A stretch of 64,000 bases of DNA from Hydrogenophaga sp. BPS33 (GTDB lineage: Bacteria > Pseudomonadota > Gammaproteobacteria > Burkholderiales > Burkholderiaceae_C), in NCBI RefSeq assembly GCF_009859475.1, contig NZ_CP044550.1:186001-250000 (forward strand). Reading direction: 5' to 3'. This document shows, in pieces, positions 53,728 through 62,863 of this stretch (positions within the stretch are counted from its first letter, which is position 1; each line of letters starts with the position of its first letter). The notes under the pieces are model-generated. The model had not been told where the DNA came from. It did no database searches and worked only from the letters and a program-made list of their open reading frames with translations. The translations under genes were made by a program, and so were the position numbers.

Positions 53728-53949
53728 TCAGGCGGCCACGTTCGCCTTGTTCACGTGGGCCAAGACGGTCATGAAGTCGCGAACGCTGTTCAGGATCTCG
53801 GTGCCACGCTGGGTGGTCAGTGCACGCATCTTCGCGCTGGGACTCAAGCGGTTGAACCACAGGACGTGCTGCACCGGCACGCCAGCTTGGATCAAGACAG
53901 GCGTGGCCAGAGGTTCACGAATCTGGGGGACGGAAGTCGTCATGTTCAT
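53728..53949 (-). CDS. Small hypothetical protein (73 aa)
   Basis: The ATG at 53949 has GGAG seven bases upstream; a second ATG two codons on is an alternative. The product is NMTTSVPQIREPLATPVLIQAG...WFNRLSPSAKMRALTTQRGTEILNSVRDFMTVLAHVNKANVAA, with two predicted amphipathic helices in the second half. It has its own terminator and a structured leader, so it is probably a real, separately expressed gene. No family recognised. Confidence 0.6.
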   Translation of the reverse strand: MNMTTSVPQIREPLATPVLIQAGVPVQHVLWFNRLSPSAKMRALTTQRGTEILNSVRDFMTVLAHVNKANVAA

Positions 53950-54333
53950 GGGGCTCTCCAATGTGTTGCCGGGCACGTCGCCCCTTGTGCACTCTCGCGG
54001 GAGAAAGCACACAAGGAACGACGCGCACCGGCGATGAGAGGTCCATGAACCGTGAGAACTGCGCCACCAGGAGGCCCTGGCGGTGCAGCAAAGTTCCGCG
54101 CTGTGTGAGCACTGAACCTACGGAGGAGCTGCAGCTATTTCAAGCAGCGGCTTCGCAAAGGAAGCCTCTGTTGCTTGCGGTCACGGGGACAGCGAATGGT
54201 GCGAACACCAAGGTGAAGCGAATTCTACGGTTGTGAGGGCGGACGTCGCAACACAACGTGACCTGCATCGGTTGGTAGCGTTGCGTACCTTGAAATCGTT
54301 GCGAGACCAATGAACATGAAGGATTTCAGGATG
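53950..54333. other. Structured leader and non-coding gap
   Basis: The first part is the leader of the 73-aa gene. It includes a hairpin at 53983-54016 (CCTTGTG/CACAAGG outer stem, CTC/GAG inner pairs around a GCG-rich loop). The remainder, to the end of the recombinase-like gene, has only short frames without ribosome sites. The orientation suggests that the promoter for the 73-aa gene lies here. Confidence 0.45.
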
Positions 54334-55803
54334 TCAGCGCCTGACATGATGTTTTGGAGCAGTGGCTGCATCTGGATGTTCCAAGTTTTGTGAATCGTCT
54401 TCAGAGCTCGTTTCAATCCCGGCGCCTCGCGCGATTACGCGCAGGCTCTCAATGGTCTTGAAGCCCGCGCGCCACTGCACCTCCTCCTCGCTCAGTGTCC
54501 TCAGCCAGAGCTGGATGAGCGTGTTGCGGATGACCGATGGTCCCCGGGCTCCATGGTGCTCAAGCAGCGGCGACGCATCCTGTGGCTGGCCTTTTTCGGG
54601 CATGGTCGCTTCGCTCAAGCCCGCGAAGGCTCGCTTGAAGATCAGGTACAGAGCAGCGCTCTCCATGGGGTAAAACGCAGCGCTGGTTGGTAGCTGAGTG
54701 TCCTCGTGCGGAGAGTCGGATTGCGCTGTGCGTCGGCGCTTCTGACGCGACGGGAAAAGCGGACCTCGCAGGCTGTGCCGGTGTAAGAAGGCATCTCGCT
54801 CGCTGGCCTGGCCCAGGCGGGCTGCGGTGCGTGTGAACAGGTGTTCGCGCAGTTTGACCCATGGCAGCAGCGTCTCGCACACGCGCGCGGGCAGCGTGAG
54901 GCTTCTACCTTGCAAAGTGAGCGAAGGCGCAATGGTGAGCACGACAGGGGCCCGGGGCATGCGGGCCCCACAAGGGTTATCCACGGAAACTTTGGTCACG
55001 TTCAGGTCGGTGCTTTCGTTCGGCTCGTCGCCATGTAGGGAACGCTGCGCTGCCGCATCCATGGCACGCAGGATGTTGAGCCCGCCTGCGCCCAGGTCGG
55101 AAAGCTTCAGGTTAATCAGCTCCGCACTCGTGATGCCCGTCTCGGCTGTCAGGGCGACGATCGCGCGGTCGCGCAGCAACCACCACTGACGGTAGCTATC
55201 GGTGCTGGGCGCGAACGTCTGCCGAAGCAGGTTGGTGTTTTGCAGCCGCTCAAGCACGCCAGGGGCTAGTACTGCGCCTTGGGCGTCTTTGGCAATGTAG
55301 GCCGGCTGGGGGGCGTCCATGGTGGGCGCTTGCTCTATCCAGCGCTGGGTGACAGCGTTTTCGTAGATGCCTTTGAGCACGCGAAAGTAGCGCACGCGCG
55401 TGAGACTTGACATACGGGCGGGGTTGAGCGGAGGGCGCCTGCGCCGGCGCAGGCTTGGCGCGGGCCCGTCCAGGAAGGCGCGCACGTTGTTGGTGGAGGC
55501 ATCGCTCCAGTGCAGAGCCTGAGCCGCGAGCCACTGGCACCACCCGCCCCACAGTACTTCGTTGGCCGCGATGCTGCTTGGGGCCATGGCGCGGGGGCGC
55601 TTGGTGCGGCAGATCTCGCTCCAGCTCTGCACGGCTTGCAGGTGATTCGGGGCGGCGGGGTTGATGCGCCCATGTGGTGGTGGCGCGATCGGCTCGGGCT
55701 CGGGGCCGAGATTAGGCGCGATGGGGTGGATACGAGGGCGGCCACGGCCACGCTTTGGGGGAGGTGTATCGACTAGCGCGTTGCGATTGGTGGTGGACTT
55801 CAT
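54334..55803 (-). CDS. Tyrosine-recombinase (phage-integrase)-like protein, catalytically atypical
   Basis: A 489-aa protein. The N-terminus has an AT-hook-like KRGRGRPRIHP, followed by a SAM-like core-binding domain (LTRVRYFRVLKGIYENAVTQRWIEQAP). The catalytic-domain scaffold starts at WLLRDRAIVALTAETGITSAELINLKLSDL, which matches RDxALxxLxxxTGLRxSEL except that the catalytic arginine position reads T (TGITSAEL). Near the C-terminus, GPSVIRNTLIQLWLRTLSEEEVQWRAGFKTIESLRVIARG stands where HxLRHxxAxxL and the tyrosine should be; an R remains but no clear HxxR/Y set is visible. It may bind DNA without cutting it, or be a divergent recombinase. Confidence 0.7.
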   Translation of the reverse strand: MKSTTNRNALVDTPPPKRGRGRPRIHPIAPNLGPEPEPIAPPPHGRINPAAPNHLQAVQSWSEICRTKRPRAMAPSSIAANEVLWGGWCQWLAAQALHWSDASTNNVRAFLDGPAPSLRRRRRPPLNPARMSSLTRVRYFRVLKGIYENAVTQRWIEQAPTMDAPQPAYIAKDAQGAVLAPGVLERLQNTNLLRQTFAPSTDSYRQWWLLRDRAIVALTAETGITSAELINLKLSDLGAGGLNILRAMDAAAQRSLHGDEPNESTDLNVTKVSVDNPCGARMPRAPVVLTIAPSLTLQGRSLTLPARVCETLLPWVKLREHLFTRTAARLGQASERDAFLHRHSLRGPLFPSRQKRRRTAQSDSPHEDTQLPTSAAFYPMESAALYLIFKRAFAGLSEATMPEKGQPQDASPLLEHHGARGPSVIRNTLIQLWLRTLSEEEVQWRAGFKTIESLRVIARGAGIETSSEDDSQNLEHPDAATAPKHHVRR

Positions 55804-56575
55804 GTTTATTCAGCTTTTGATGGGGTCGGACGTGATGCCCCGGTCGACGTTGGCGATGGAGGAGTCAAGTTGCGGGGGCAAGGGCTTCGAATGGGAGTCG
55901 TGCTTTAAATAAAACATATATGAATAGCATGCTATATCAACACCAAACTCCCCCTCCTCCGGCTAAACCTCGCCTCACGCGCCACTGAACACCTGCCACT
56001 CGAAAGACACGGGCGCGCCGGCCGCAAGGCAGGCACAAGGAAGGCAAAAGGTCAATCAATAGGGGCCTTGTAGTATCGTGACGTCTCCGGAGCTCGTGTC
56101 ACATTCGCCCTTCCGCTAGTTATTTATCTTTTATTCAACGGGCTCGATAGACCCCATATCGCCCAGGGGGCACCACTCTCAACCACCCCTTTTCGCCTGC
56201 TGTCGCACGCCCGTCACCGGCTACGGCCCTACCGTCGTGGTGACCTATCCCGCAGGCGCAATCCCCTGCTTAAGCGAGCAGCACCTCCCCCATTTGAGCT
56301 GCAAATCCGGCGGCACCTCGGGGAATAGTCATGGCAGGCTTGAACGTTCGCGAATTCGAAGGTGAGAGCACTGTCGAAGCTGCGGCGCGCGTTGTCCGCC
56401 CTCATTTACCAGCTGCGTGAGATCGATTCGGAGCTGAGATATCCACCGATTCTGGGGATAACTGAACCATGACAATGCCTCAAGGTCCACACAACCCCGG
56501 TCGCCCATGGGGCCGCGCTAGATTGCTCAGATTCTCAGCACCTAGCACTCGCTAAATGTTCACCGGCCAAAGAAA
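55804..56575. other. About 770-bp non-coding region between the recombinase-like gene and the methylase-helicase gene
   Basis: The first 140 bp hold the promoter region of the recombinase-like gene with an AT-rich patch (55905-55940). The rest shows no supported frame, no iterons and no partition-like repeats that I could find, apart from a T/A-rich stretch near 56120-56140. It could hold a cis-acting plasmid site, but nothing proves this. Confidence 0.45.
55913..55940 (-). promoter_or_regulatory. Candidate promoter of the recombinase-like gene with an internal perfect palindrome
   Basis: On the minus strand TTGATA (55935-55940), a 16-bp spacer and TATGTT (55913-55918). The spacer and -35 edge contain the perfect 12-bp palindrome ATAGCATGCTAT at 55924-55935. 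A dimeric repressor bound there would block the promoter. It stands 110 bp before the gene. Confidence 0.4.
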
Positions 56576-56605
56576 AACCCCTGCGCCTTTCGGCAACAGG
56601 GGGTT
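56576..56605 (-). terminator. Intrinsic terminator of the methylase-helicase gene
   Basis: AACCCC(C)TG/CAGGGGTT stem with a GC-rich loop, starting 10 bp after the stop codon at 56615. On the minus strand it is followed by TTTTTC. Confidence 0.8.
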
Positions 56606-56614
56606 CTAAGAGAA

Positions 56615-59600
56615 TCAGGCGGCTTCGGACTCCATTGCTGAAGTGCCAGCCGCCGACTTGTCGAGGTCCAGTTCGGCCTCGATTTCGCGTTGACGCTTGC
56701 GCGCGGCTTCAAGCTCCTCGCGGAACTCGAAGTCTTGGTCAAGCAAGGCCTGGATGCCGGCGAGTTCTTCAGTCTTGCGACCAAACTCTTCTCGCAGCTT
56801 TGCGGGCATTTCCACAAAGGCCTTGATGCCCTCATAGGTCGCCACGCCCACGCCATGCCTGTCGTGCATCGGAGGCCGATCCACACGGGCACGAAGGCCC
56901 ATGGTCTGGTCCACCAACACGAGGTCAGTGGTCCCACCCCAGCGGCTGGTCTCCAGCGCGAAGTTTCCGATCTGGCCGAACTTGACGTCACCGCCAAGGA
57001 CAGCCGACACAGCTTTCAGTGCCAGGCCTACCGCCAGGCAGTTGTCGAACTCGCCCGCCATTGCAGCCGCTGCCGTTGCCAGCAGGGGTTCGAATCGCGT
57101 TTGAGTCGTGACTGCCGCAGCCTCGCGAGATACGCCCTCGGCCTCTGGCATGTTGTCCTCGATCCACTTGAGCCGGTGCTGCAGGTCCGCCTTTCGGCGC
57201 CCCATCTTCCAGCGGTCCTGCTCGTAGTGGTCGAATTTCAGCGACAGTTTCTGCACCGTAGCGTCCACCGAGGCCTTCTCCAGCACCAGCGGATTTCCCG
57301 ACGCAATCGCCTTGATCTCTGCATAGGACAGAGCCGTCATGGAGATGTCCTCCACGGTGCGCAGCCCCTGTTCTGCCGTCATCACCTGGTCGATAAATCG
57401 GGCTTTCACATCCAGCAGGTTCCAGCTGTAGCTGTCGAACGAGCCCTCGGTCACATAGCGCCACAACTCAACGCTCTCGCACAGGTTGCCCTGGCGATCG
57501 CATCGGCCGTCACGCTGCTCCACATCAGACGGACGCCAGGGGGCGTCAATCTGATGAACCGCCCTCAGCCTGTTCTGCACGTTGGTGCCGGTCCCAAGCA
57601 TGGCCGTGGAACCGAACAGGACGCGCACGACGCCATCCCGCACCCGTTTGAACAACTTCGCTTTCGCACTGTCGCTCGCATGGTCCTGGATGAACTCGAT
57701 CTCGCCTTCGGGAATCCCGTTGGCGATCAACAGTCGTTTGACCTCCTCGTACACCGACAGACCCGGCGCGCCAGGCGTGCCCAGATCACTGAAGACCAGC
57801 TGCGTCACCCGCTGCTGCAACCCGTCTTGCCAGATGCGGTGCACATTGTTGGCCACCTTCGCGAGTTTGCCGGCTGGATCGAACGGCGCAAACGGCAGAA
57901 CCATTCGCACGTCAATCGCCGCACGGCGCCCGTCATTGGTGACCGCGAGCATGTTGTCATCCTCAGGCTTGACTCCACGATTGCGGATTTTGTCCGCGCG
58001 TTTCACCAGTCCTTGAATGAACTCCTTGAGCACATTACTGGGCTCGGACACCATGACTTGGGGCTTACCGCCCTCGATCTTCGGTGTCGGAAGGTTCAAC
58101 ATCCTCTTCGTCTTCACATCGGCGACCCCTTTGAAGATCGCCATCAGTTCCGGCAGGTTGGAAAAGCGGCAGAACCTGGTGTTGGTCCTGAATCCGCTGC
58201 CATCCGGTGCCAGCTCGATGCCCGTAACGCTTTCGCCGAAGCTTGCAGCCCAGGCGTCAAACTCGAAGATGCCGTAGCGCCGAAGCGTCTGCGGCTGCAA
58301 GTACACCTGGAAGGTGTGCATCTCGCAGATCGAGTTCGCAAGCGGCGTAGCCGTTGCCATGGTCAGCCCCTCCTCCTTGTCCCCGCGTGCGCTCATGATG
58401 ACTCGCGTCTTCATGTACACGTCAAACGCCCGCTGTGAGGCGGAGTTCGGAATCCCCGCGATGCGTGGCATCTTGGTGATCTTCTGCAGGTTCTTGTAGG
58501 CGTGAGCCTCGTCAATGAACAAGTGGTCCACACCGAGTTCATCGAACCAGACCGTGGTGTCATCGGTCTTGTCACTCTCCACCAGGCGTTGCAGCTTGGC
58601 ATCGTAGTCCTTCATCCGTCGCTCGATTTCCTTGATGGATCTCTTTGCGCCCGAATCCGACGTCAGGTTCAGCGACATACGCGCCTCCTCCAACATCGAG
58701 TCGATGAAGTCTTTTTGAACCGCGGGACTCAGCATCAGCCTCTCGAAGGTCGATTGCGTCATCACCACGGCATCCCAGTCCCCGGTGGCCACGCGTGCCA
58801 CAAAGGTTCGGCGCTTGTCGCCACTGAGGTCTTCCTTTGATGCCATCAGCACCTTGCTCTGCGGATACAGGCGCAATGCTTCGGCACAGTACTGCTCAAG
58901 GGTCGATCCCTGAACCACGTGCAGCGGTTTGCGAGCTTTGCCGAGTCGGCGCAACTCCATGCCTGCTGCAATCATCGTGAGCGTCTTGCCCGCACCGACG
59001 CAATGCGCCAGCAGGGTGTTGCCATTCACGACGATTCGCCAGATGGCGTCCCTCTGGTGCGGGTAAGGCACCACCACCGCGCTCATGCCCGGCAGCTGAA
59101 GGTGTGATCCATCAAATCGTCGCGGGACGACTTGGTTGAACGTGTCGTTGTAGAGGCGCAGCAGCCTGTCGCGTCGCGCGTCGTCTTGGTAGACCCACAA
59201 CCGGAATTGGTCGCGGATCGCCTGCCACTTCTCGCGTGCATTCAGCGTCGCCTGGCGGTCGACCACCGTCTTTCCGTCGATGAGCATCGTCACAGTCGGC
59301 GGCTGCTGGTTCAGCGCGGCTTCCACCAGCTGAAGCGCACAGCGCTTTTCCGTTCCCCATTTCGTTCGCTGCAGCGTGTGGTCTCCCACGTACTGCAGTT
59401 GGTGCTGCGTTTTGACACTCCACGTTGCCGTGTTTGCGTCATATGCCACCGTGACATCGCGCTTTTGCGCGTTGACCAGTTCCGTCGCAAACGTCTCAAT
59501 GACGTCGCTCGGGATCCAAGGTGCTCCCAAACGGGCTTCCACCTCGGCCGGTCCCAGGTCTGCCGGCACCACTGCCGCCAGCGCCGCAATGTTGCTCTCG

Positions 59601-61765
59601 TAAGCGGCCCCGGCGGCCTTAGCTTGCGTGATCTTCTCGCGGATATTGCCGGAGAGGTACTCATCGGCCGGAACCCAGCGCGCCAGCACCGGATCGCGAA
59701 ACGCCGTGCCGTGCTCCTTTAGCTCCTTCACGACCTCCATCACCGGCTTCCCGGTTCGCATGGCCATGTCTTTCAGAACGATCTGACCGTAGACGGCCAG
59801 GCTCAGCAGCATCGCGTCCTTCGCGGTATCCACCTTCACAGGCAGTTCCACTTGTCCAACGGTGCGCTTGGAGAAGATGTCGGCCTTGACAGCCTTGCCT
59901 TCCTCATCGTCCCAGATCTCCAACGCCAGCATCAGAGGCCAGCTGGGGTCCCCGCGCATCACACGGCTGTTTGCCGTGGTGCTCAGGTATCCCATCTGCG
60001 CCACATAGGCGTCGTAGACCTTGTTCAGGTGGGTCTGGTGCATCGCCAGATGTGCATCGTCTTGCGACGACGCCTGGAACTCGATCACGGTCTTCACCGC
60101 ATCGCGCACTTCCAACATCCCGAGCACACGCTTGCGCGCCGTACCCACATACAGGGAGTCAACCTCAATCAGCTCCTCCCCTTCGGAGATGCAGATTGCG
60201 CCGTTTCGCAGCACGAACGAACCCGGCAGGGCTTGAGTGCTGTTGTTGTAGCGCTGCATCGAACTCACCGGTGCTTCGGCGAATCCTTCCCTGCGCGCTT
60301 CGTAGACCCCTTTCGGGATCTTCTTGTCGATCAGCTGGTTCAGCGCCTCCCCCAGTTCCTCGATACCTGCATCGAAAACCGGAAGTGCCTCCTCGCCATA
60401 CTGGCCCGACTTCCACTCCAGCTTGCCCAGAACGAGTTCGGGGTTTCGCAGGTAGTAGCTGTTGATCGACGCCTTCTGCAGCAGCGACCGGCCGACCGAG
60501 CGGTTGTAGACATGCTTTTCAGCTGTCTCGCCCGCCTTGAACATGGGATCGTTCGCGCCGCCAATCTCCACCCATGAAGCCTTGACGGCGTAGTCGGGAA
60601 GTTCACGACGCTTGAACACCAGGATGTCCGTCACCGCTTGCGTGTTTGCAAACGACTCAAACGCCATGGTCGGGAGACGAAACGCTCCCAGCAGCTCGGC
60701 GTGAGCCGAAATCCACTGGCGATGCTTGTTCGAGACGCTGTCAAGACTCTGTCGCGTCGTGATCACCACCATGAGACCGCCCGGTCGCACCAACTCCAGC
60801 CCCTTGCCAAGGAAGTAGTTGTGGATGCTCCAGTCGGCATACGGGGCCTTGCTCACGTCCTTGGTCTTGTACTTACCGAAGGGCGCGTTCGTGACGACGA
60901 GGTCGTAGAACGCCGTGGGCAGCCTCGCTTCTTCCAGGCCACAGGCATGCACCTGCAGTCCGTACGGGGCGAAGTTGGCCTCGAGGATGTTTGCGCTCAC
61001 CGGGTCGAGCTCGACCGCGGTAAGTTCGCTTTTTGCCACCATCGCCTGCGGCATGCCGGCAATGATGTGGCCCACGCCCGCCGCTGGCTCCAGCACCCGG
61101 CCACCCTCGAAACCCAGTTGGGCCACGATTCGCCAGAGCGCTTGCACCAGATAGGGGTCGGTGTAGAACGCGGTGTTCACGGAAGACTGCATCGCTGCAA
61201 ACTCCCGCTCGCTGGTCAACACCTTGAGCTCATCGCGCAGCGCCGACAGGGCATGCGGTGTAGAACCATCCGGTGAAAAGACCCTTGCGGAGCCGCCCCA
61301 ACCACTGTATTTCAGCAGCTGGATCATCTCCTGCGAGCTGGGCTTGGACTTGTCTTGCGACAGTCGTTGCATCAGCTTGATCGCATCGATGTTGGCTTGG
61401 ATGCGCTGCTCGGCCGAGGCCGAAGGGCGGTAGTCATCCGAGTCGATCAATGGCCACAGCGTCTTGCGAATCGCAATGTCCAGATCATTGTCGTTCTCGC
61501 CCCACCCGGCCAGGACCTGGTCAACGATGCTGCCCAGGGCATCACCATCGACGGCCTCGGCGCTGTTGAGCACTTCGACGTTCTCGCCATCTTCGGGTGC
61601 CTGCGACACAGGTTCAGCCATGTCGAATGCCACCTTGGTGATGACGGAGGCGATCATCGCAATTTCGGTCTTCTGAGATGGGATCTCGAAGTCGTCCATC
61701 GTGAGGCCGCCAACCCACAGCGACGCCTGAGCGTTGCGCGAGCTTTGTTGGGCATTGGATGCCAT
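56615..61765 (-). CDS. Giant N6-adenine methylase-like / SNF2-type helicase fusion (DarB-like)
   Basis: A 1,716-aa protein; the ATG at 61765 has GGAG seven bases upstream. The N-terminal third has an adenine-methylase fold: VLEPAAGVG (about 225-232, motif I) and VVTNAPFGKYKTKD (NAPF at about 293-296, in place of NPPF/DPPY). The C-terminal half is a superfamily 2 helicase: LLAHCVGAGKTLT (Walker A, 924-928), HLFIDEAHAYKNL (DEAH, 1085-1088), TMATATPLANS (motif III, about 1138), GTGTNVQNRLRAVHQIDAPWRPSDVEQRDGRCDRQGN (motif VI to about 1427). A charged helical tail follows (LREEFGRKTEELAGIQALLDQDFEFREELEAARKRQREIEAELDLD). The same two-part plan occurs in phage P1 DarB, which shields DNA from type I restriction; that role here is inference. 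It has its own leader and terminator. Confidence 0.88.
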   Translation of the reverse strand: MASNAQQSSRNAQASLWVGGLTMDDFEIPSQKTEIAMIASVITKVAFDMAEPVSQAPEDGENVEVLNSAEAVDGDALGSIVDQVLAGWGENDNDLDIAIRKTLWPLIDSDDYRPSASAEQRIQANIDAIKLMQRLSQDKSKPSSQEMIQLLKYSGWGGSARVFSPDGSTPHALSALRDELKVLTSEREFAAMQSSVNTAFYTDPYLVQALWRIVAQLGFEGGRVLEPAAGVGHIIAGMPQAMVAKSELTAVELDPVSANILEANFAPYGLQVHACGLEEARLPTAFYDLVVTNAPFGKYKTKDVSKAPYADWSIHNYFLGKGLELVRPGGLMVVITTRQSLDSVSNKHRQWISAHAELLGAFRLPTMAFESFANTQAVTDILVFKRRELPDYAVKASWVEIGGANDPMFKAGETAEKHVYNRSVGRSLLQKASINSYYLRNPELVLGKLEWKSGQYGEEALPVFDAGIEELGEALNQLIDKKIPKGVYEARREGFAEAPVSSMQRYNNSTQALPGSFVLRNGAICISEGEELIEVDSLYVGTARKRVLGMLEVRDAVKTVIEFQASSQDDAHLAMHQTHLNKVYDAYVAQMGYLSTTANSRVMRGDPSWPLMLALEIWDDEEGKAVKADIFSKRTVGQVELPVKVDTAKDAMLLSLAVYGQIVLKDMAMRTGKPVMEVVKELKEHGTAFRDPVLARWVPADEYLSGNIREKITQAKAAGAAYESNIAALAAVVPADLGPAEVEARLGAPWIPSDVIETFATELVNAQKRDVTVAYDANTATWSVKTQHQLQYVGDHTLQRTKWGTEKRCALQLVEAALNQQPPTVTMLIDGKTVVDRQATLNAREKWQAIRDQFRLWVYQDDARRDRLLRLYNDTFNQVVPRRFDGSHLQLPGMSAVVVPYPHQRDAIWRIVVNGNTLLAHCVGAGKTLTMIAAGMELRRLGKARKPLHVVQGSTLEQYCAEALRLYPQSKVLMASKEDLSGDKRRTFVARVATGDWDAVVMTQSTFERLMLSPAVQKDFIDSMLEEARMSLNLTSDSGAKRSIKEIERRMKDYDAKLQRLVESDKTDDTTVWFDELGVDHLFIDEAHAYKNLQKITKMPRIAGIPNSASQRAFDVYMKTRVIMSARGDKEEGLTMATATPLANSICEMHTFQVYLQPQTLRRYGIFEFDAWAASFGESVTGIELAPDGSGFRTNTRFCRFSNLPELMAIFKGVADVKTKRMLNLPTPKIEGGKPQVMVSEPSNVLKEFIQGLVKRADKIRNRGVKPEDDNMLAVTNDGRRAAIDVRMVLPFAPFDPAGKLAKVANNVHRIWQDGLQQRVTQLVFSDLGTPGAPGLSVYEEVKRLLIANGIPEGEIEFIQDHASDSAKAKLFKRVRDGVVRVLFGSTAMLGTGTNVQNRLRAVHQIDAPWRPSDVEQRDGRCDRQGNLCESVELWRYVTEGSFDSYSWNLLDVKARFIDQVMTAEQGLRTVEDISMTALSYAEIKAIASGNPLVLEKASVDATVQKLSLKFDHYEQDRWKMGRRKADLQHRLKWIEDNMPEAEGVSREAAAVTTQTRFEPLLATAAAAMAGEFDNCLAVGLALKAVSAVLGGDVKFGQIGNFALETSRWGGTTDLVLVDQTMGLRARVDRPPMHDRHGVGVATYEGIKAFVEMPAKLREEFGRKTEELAGIQALLDQDFEFREELEAARKRQREIEAELDLDKSAAGTSAMESEAA

Positions 61766-61806
61766 GTGTTTCTCCATTTCCTTGGAAGAAATGCGGAAAA
61801 CACACC

Positions 61807-61836
61807 CTCCCCTGCGGGAGTGGCGTGCATTCCCGC
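61807..61836 (-). promoter_or_regulatory. Two mutually exclusive leader hairpins before the methylase-helicase gene
   Basis: CTCCC (61807-61811) can pair with GGGAG (61816-61820), while GCGGGA (61814-61819) can instead pair perfectly with TCCCGC (61831-61836). Both use the same central bases. They lie 42-71 bp before the start codon on the minus strand, the position of a possible switch or attenuator. Confidence 0.4.
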
Positions 61837-61990
61837 GAAGGTTGTTGAGGTTGATTTCGGCCCCCCTGGGCTTGGAACTCCAGAGGAGCATCGGGTCGCG
61901 CTAAGGCTTCCTGATGTACGGTGAAGGCGGCATCGGCATAGGCGATGCGCCAGCTTGTTCAAACACCCTGGTTGCAGGGCGCTTGGAAAA

Positions 61991-62009
61991 GCCCCCTCTT
62001 GCGAGGGGC
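61991..62009 (-). terminator. Intrinsic terminator after the 133-aa gene
   Basis: GCCCCCTC/GAGGGGC stem with a 4-base loop, 18 bp beyond the stop at 62027, followed by TTTTCC on the minus strand. It separates this small operon from the methylase-helicase gene. Confidence 0.85.
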
Positions 62010-62026
62010 CCTTCGATTCTTGTTGT

Positions 62027-62428
62027 TCAGAGCTTGACTGCCTCGATCACCCAGGCCTGTCTCGCTTTGCAATTGACCGGGCGCAGCGTGAACAGCGCAC
62101 GGCGAGCGCGCGAATCACGCCCATGGACGTCGACAGCACGGCAGACGAACACACTTTCTTGCACCTTCGTCCCAAGGTAGGCGACAGTCTCGATCACCGC
62201 CATCAAGCGAAGACGCGGCTCCAGGTGCAATCCATGCTCGCGCATTGCCATGCCGTTCCACTCGACGAAGCGCTCGTAGGTGTCGGCTTCGATAGCCACC
62301 GACGCACCGCTGAAGGTTCGCGAAACACTGGCGCTAACGTCAACCACTGCTCCGCTCGCGACCAGCGATCCGAAGTCGTTTGCCACGTCGGTCAGTACAC
62401 GGAACTGGTTGTATTGCGAAACTCGCAT
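62027..62428 (-). CDS. Hypothetical protein (133 aa)
   Basis: MRVSQYNQFRVLTDVANDFGSLV... with a beta-rich middle (VVDVSASVSRTFSGASVAIEAD) and a basic C-terminal part (RDSRARRALFTLRPVNCKARQAWVIEAVKL). The start lies three bases after the stop of the upstream coiled-coil gene, so the two are translated as a pair. No signal peptide, no membrane segment, no recognised family. Confidence 0.65.
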   Translation of the reverse strand: MRVSQYNQFRVLTDVANDFGSLVASGAVVDVSASVSRTFSGASVAIEADTYERFVEWNGMAMREHGLHLEPRLRLMAVIETVAYLGTKVQESVFVCRAVDVHGRDSRARRALFTLRPVNCKARQAWVIEAVKL

Positions 62429-62431
62429 TGC

Positions 62432-62863
62432 TCAGCCCCCGTCCTGGCTTCTTGCTTCTTCTTCACGCAGTTCTTCCAGGCGGCGTTCCTCTTCTCGGCG
62501 CTCTTCCTCGCGAAGCTCTTCTTGCCGAAGTGCTTCCTTGTGGACAGCGTCGTCGTCCGAATCGGCGCCAGTTCCGGGACTGAATGCGGCAAGCAGTGCG
62601 TTCATGTCCTGCACGTGCTTGCGCGAGGTTGAAAGTCGGTTGATCTGCTCCAGGTCCGCTTCCGCTTTTGCGCCCGCGACCGTTGCTTTGGTCACCGCCT
62701 CTTCAACGCGCATTTGCTGCGCGGCGACGGTCGCCCGTTGCTTGCGTGCTTTCTCCTTCGCCTTGCGCTCGTCTCGAGCCTTGCTGCTCGCTGCGCCGTC
62801 GTAGCCGGCGATGGCGATGTTTATTCGGCGCGGTCGCTCGATGTCAAAGTGATTGCGTGCCAT
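62432..62863 (-). CDS. Hypothetical coiled-coil protein with Glu/Arg-rich repeats (143 aa)
   Basis: Begins MARNHFDIERPRRINIAIAGYDG, then a long basic-to-acidic helix (KARDERKAKEKARKQRATVAAQQ...) and ends in repeated EELREEE-like units (EELREEERREEERR, LEELREEEARSQ). Almost entirely helical, likely a coiled coil. AAGGG lies six bases before the ATG. First clear gene of a two-gene operon; a 33-aa frame overlaps its start. Function unknown; low-complexity composition makes homology searches difficult. Confidence 0.7.
   Translation of the reverse strand: MARNHFDIERPRRINIAIAGYDGAASSKARDERKAKEKARKQRATVAAQQMRVEEAVTKATVAGAKAEADLEQINRLSTSRKHVQDMNALLAAFSPGTGADSDDDAVHKEALRQEELREEERREEERRLEELREEEARSQDGG

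Noticed and set aside
55804..56575. Plasmid replication origin
   Set aside because: No iterons, no DnaA-box cluster and no rep gene could be seen, so this would be a guess.
56690..58438. A 582-codon open frame on the plus strand
   Set aside because: It lies wholly antisense to the methylase-helicase gene, is rich in His/Arg/Gln as expected for the mirror of a high-GC gene, has no ribosome site and shows no family.
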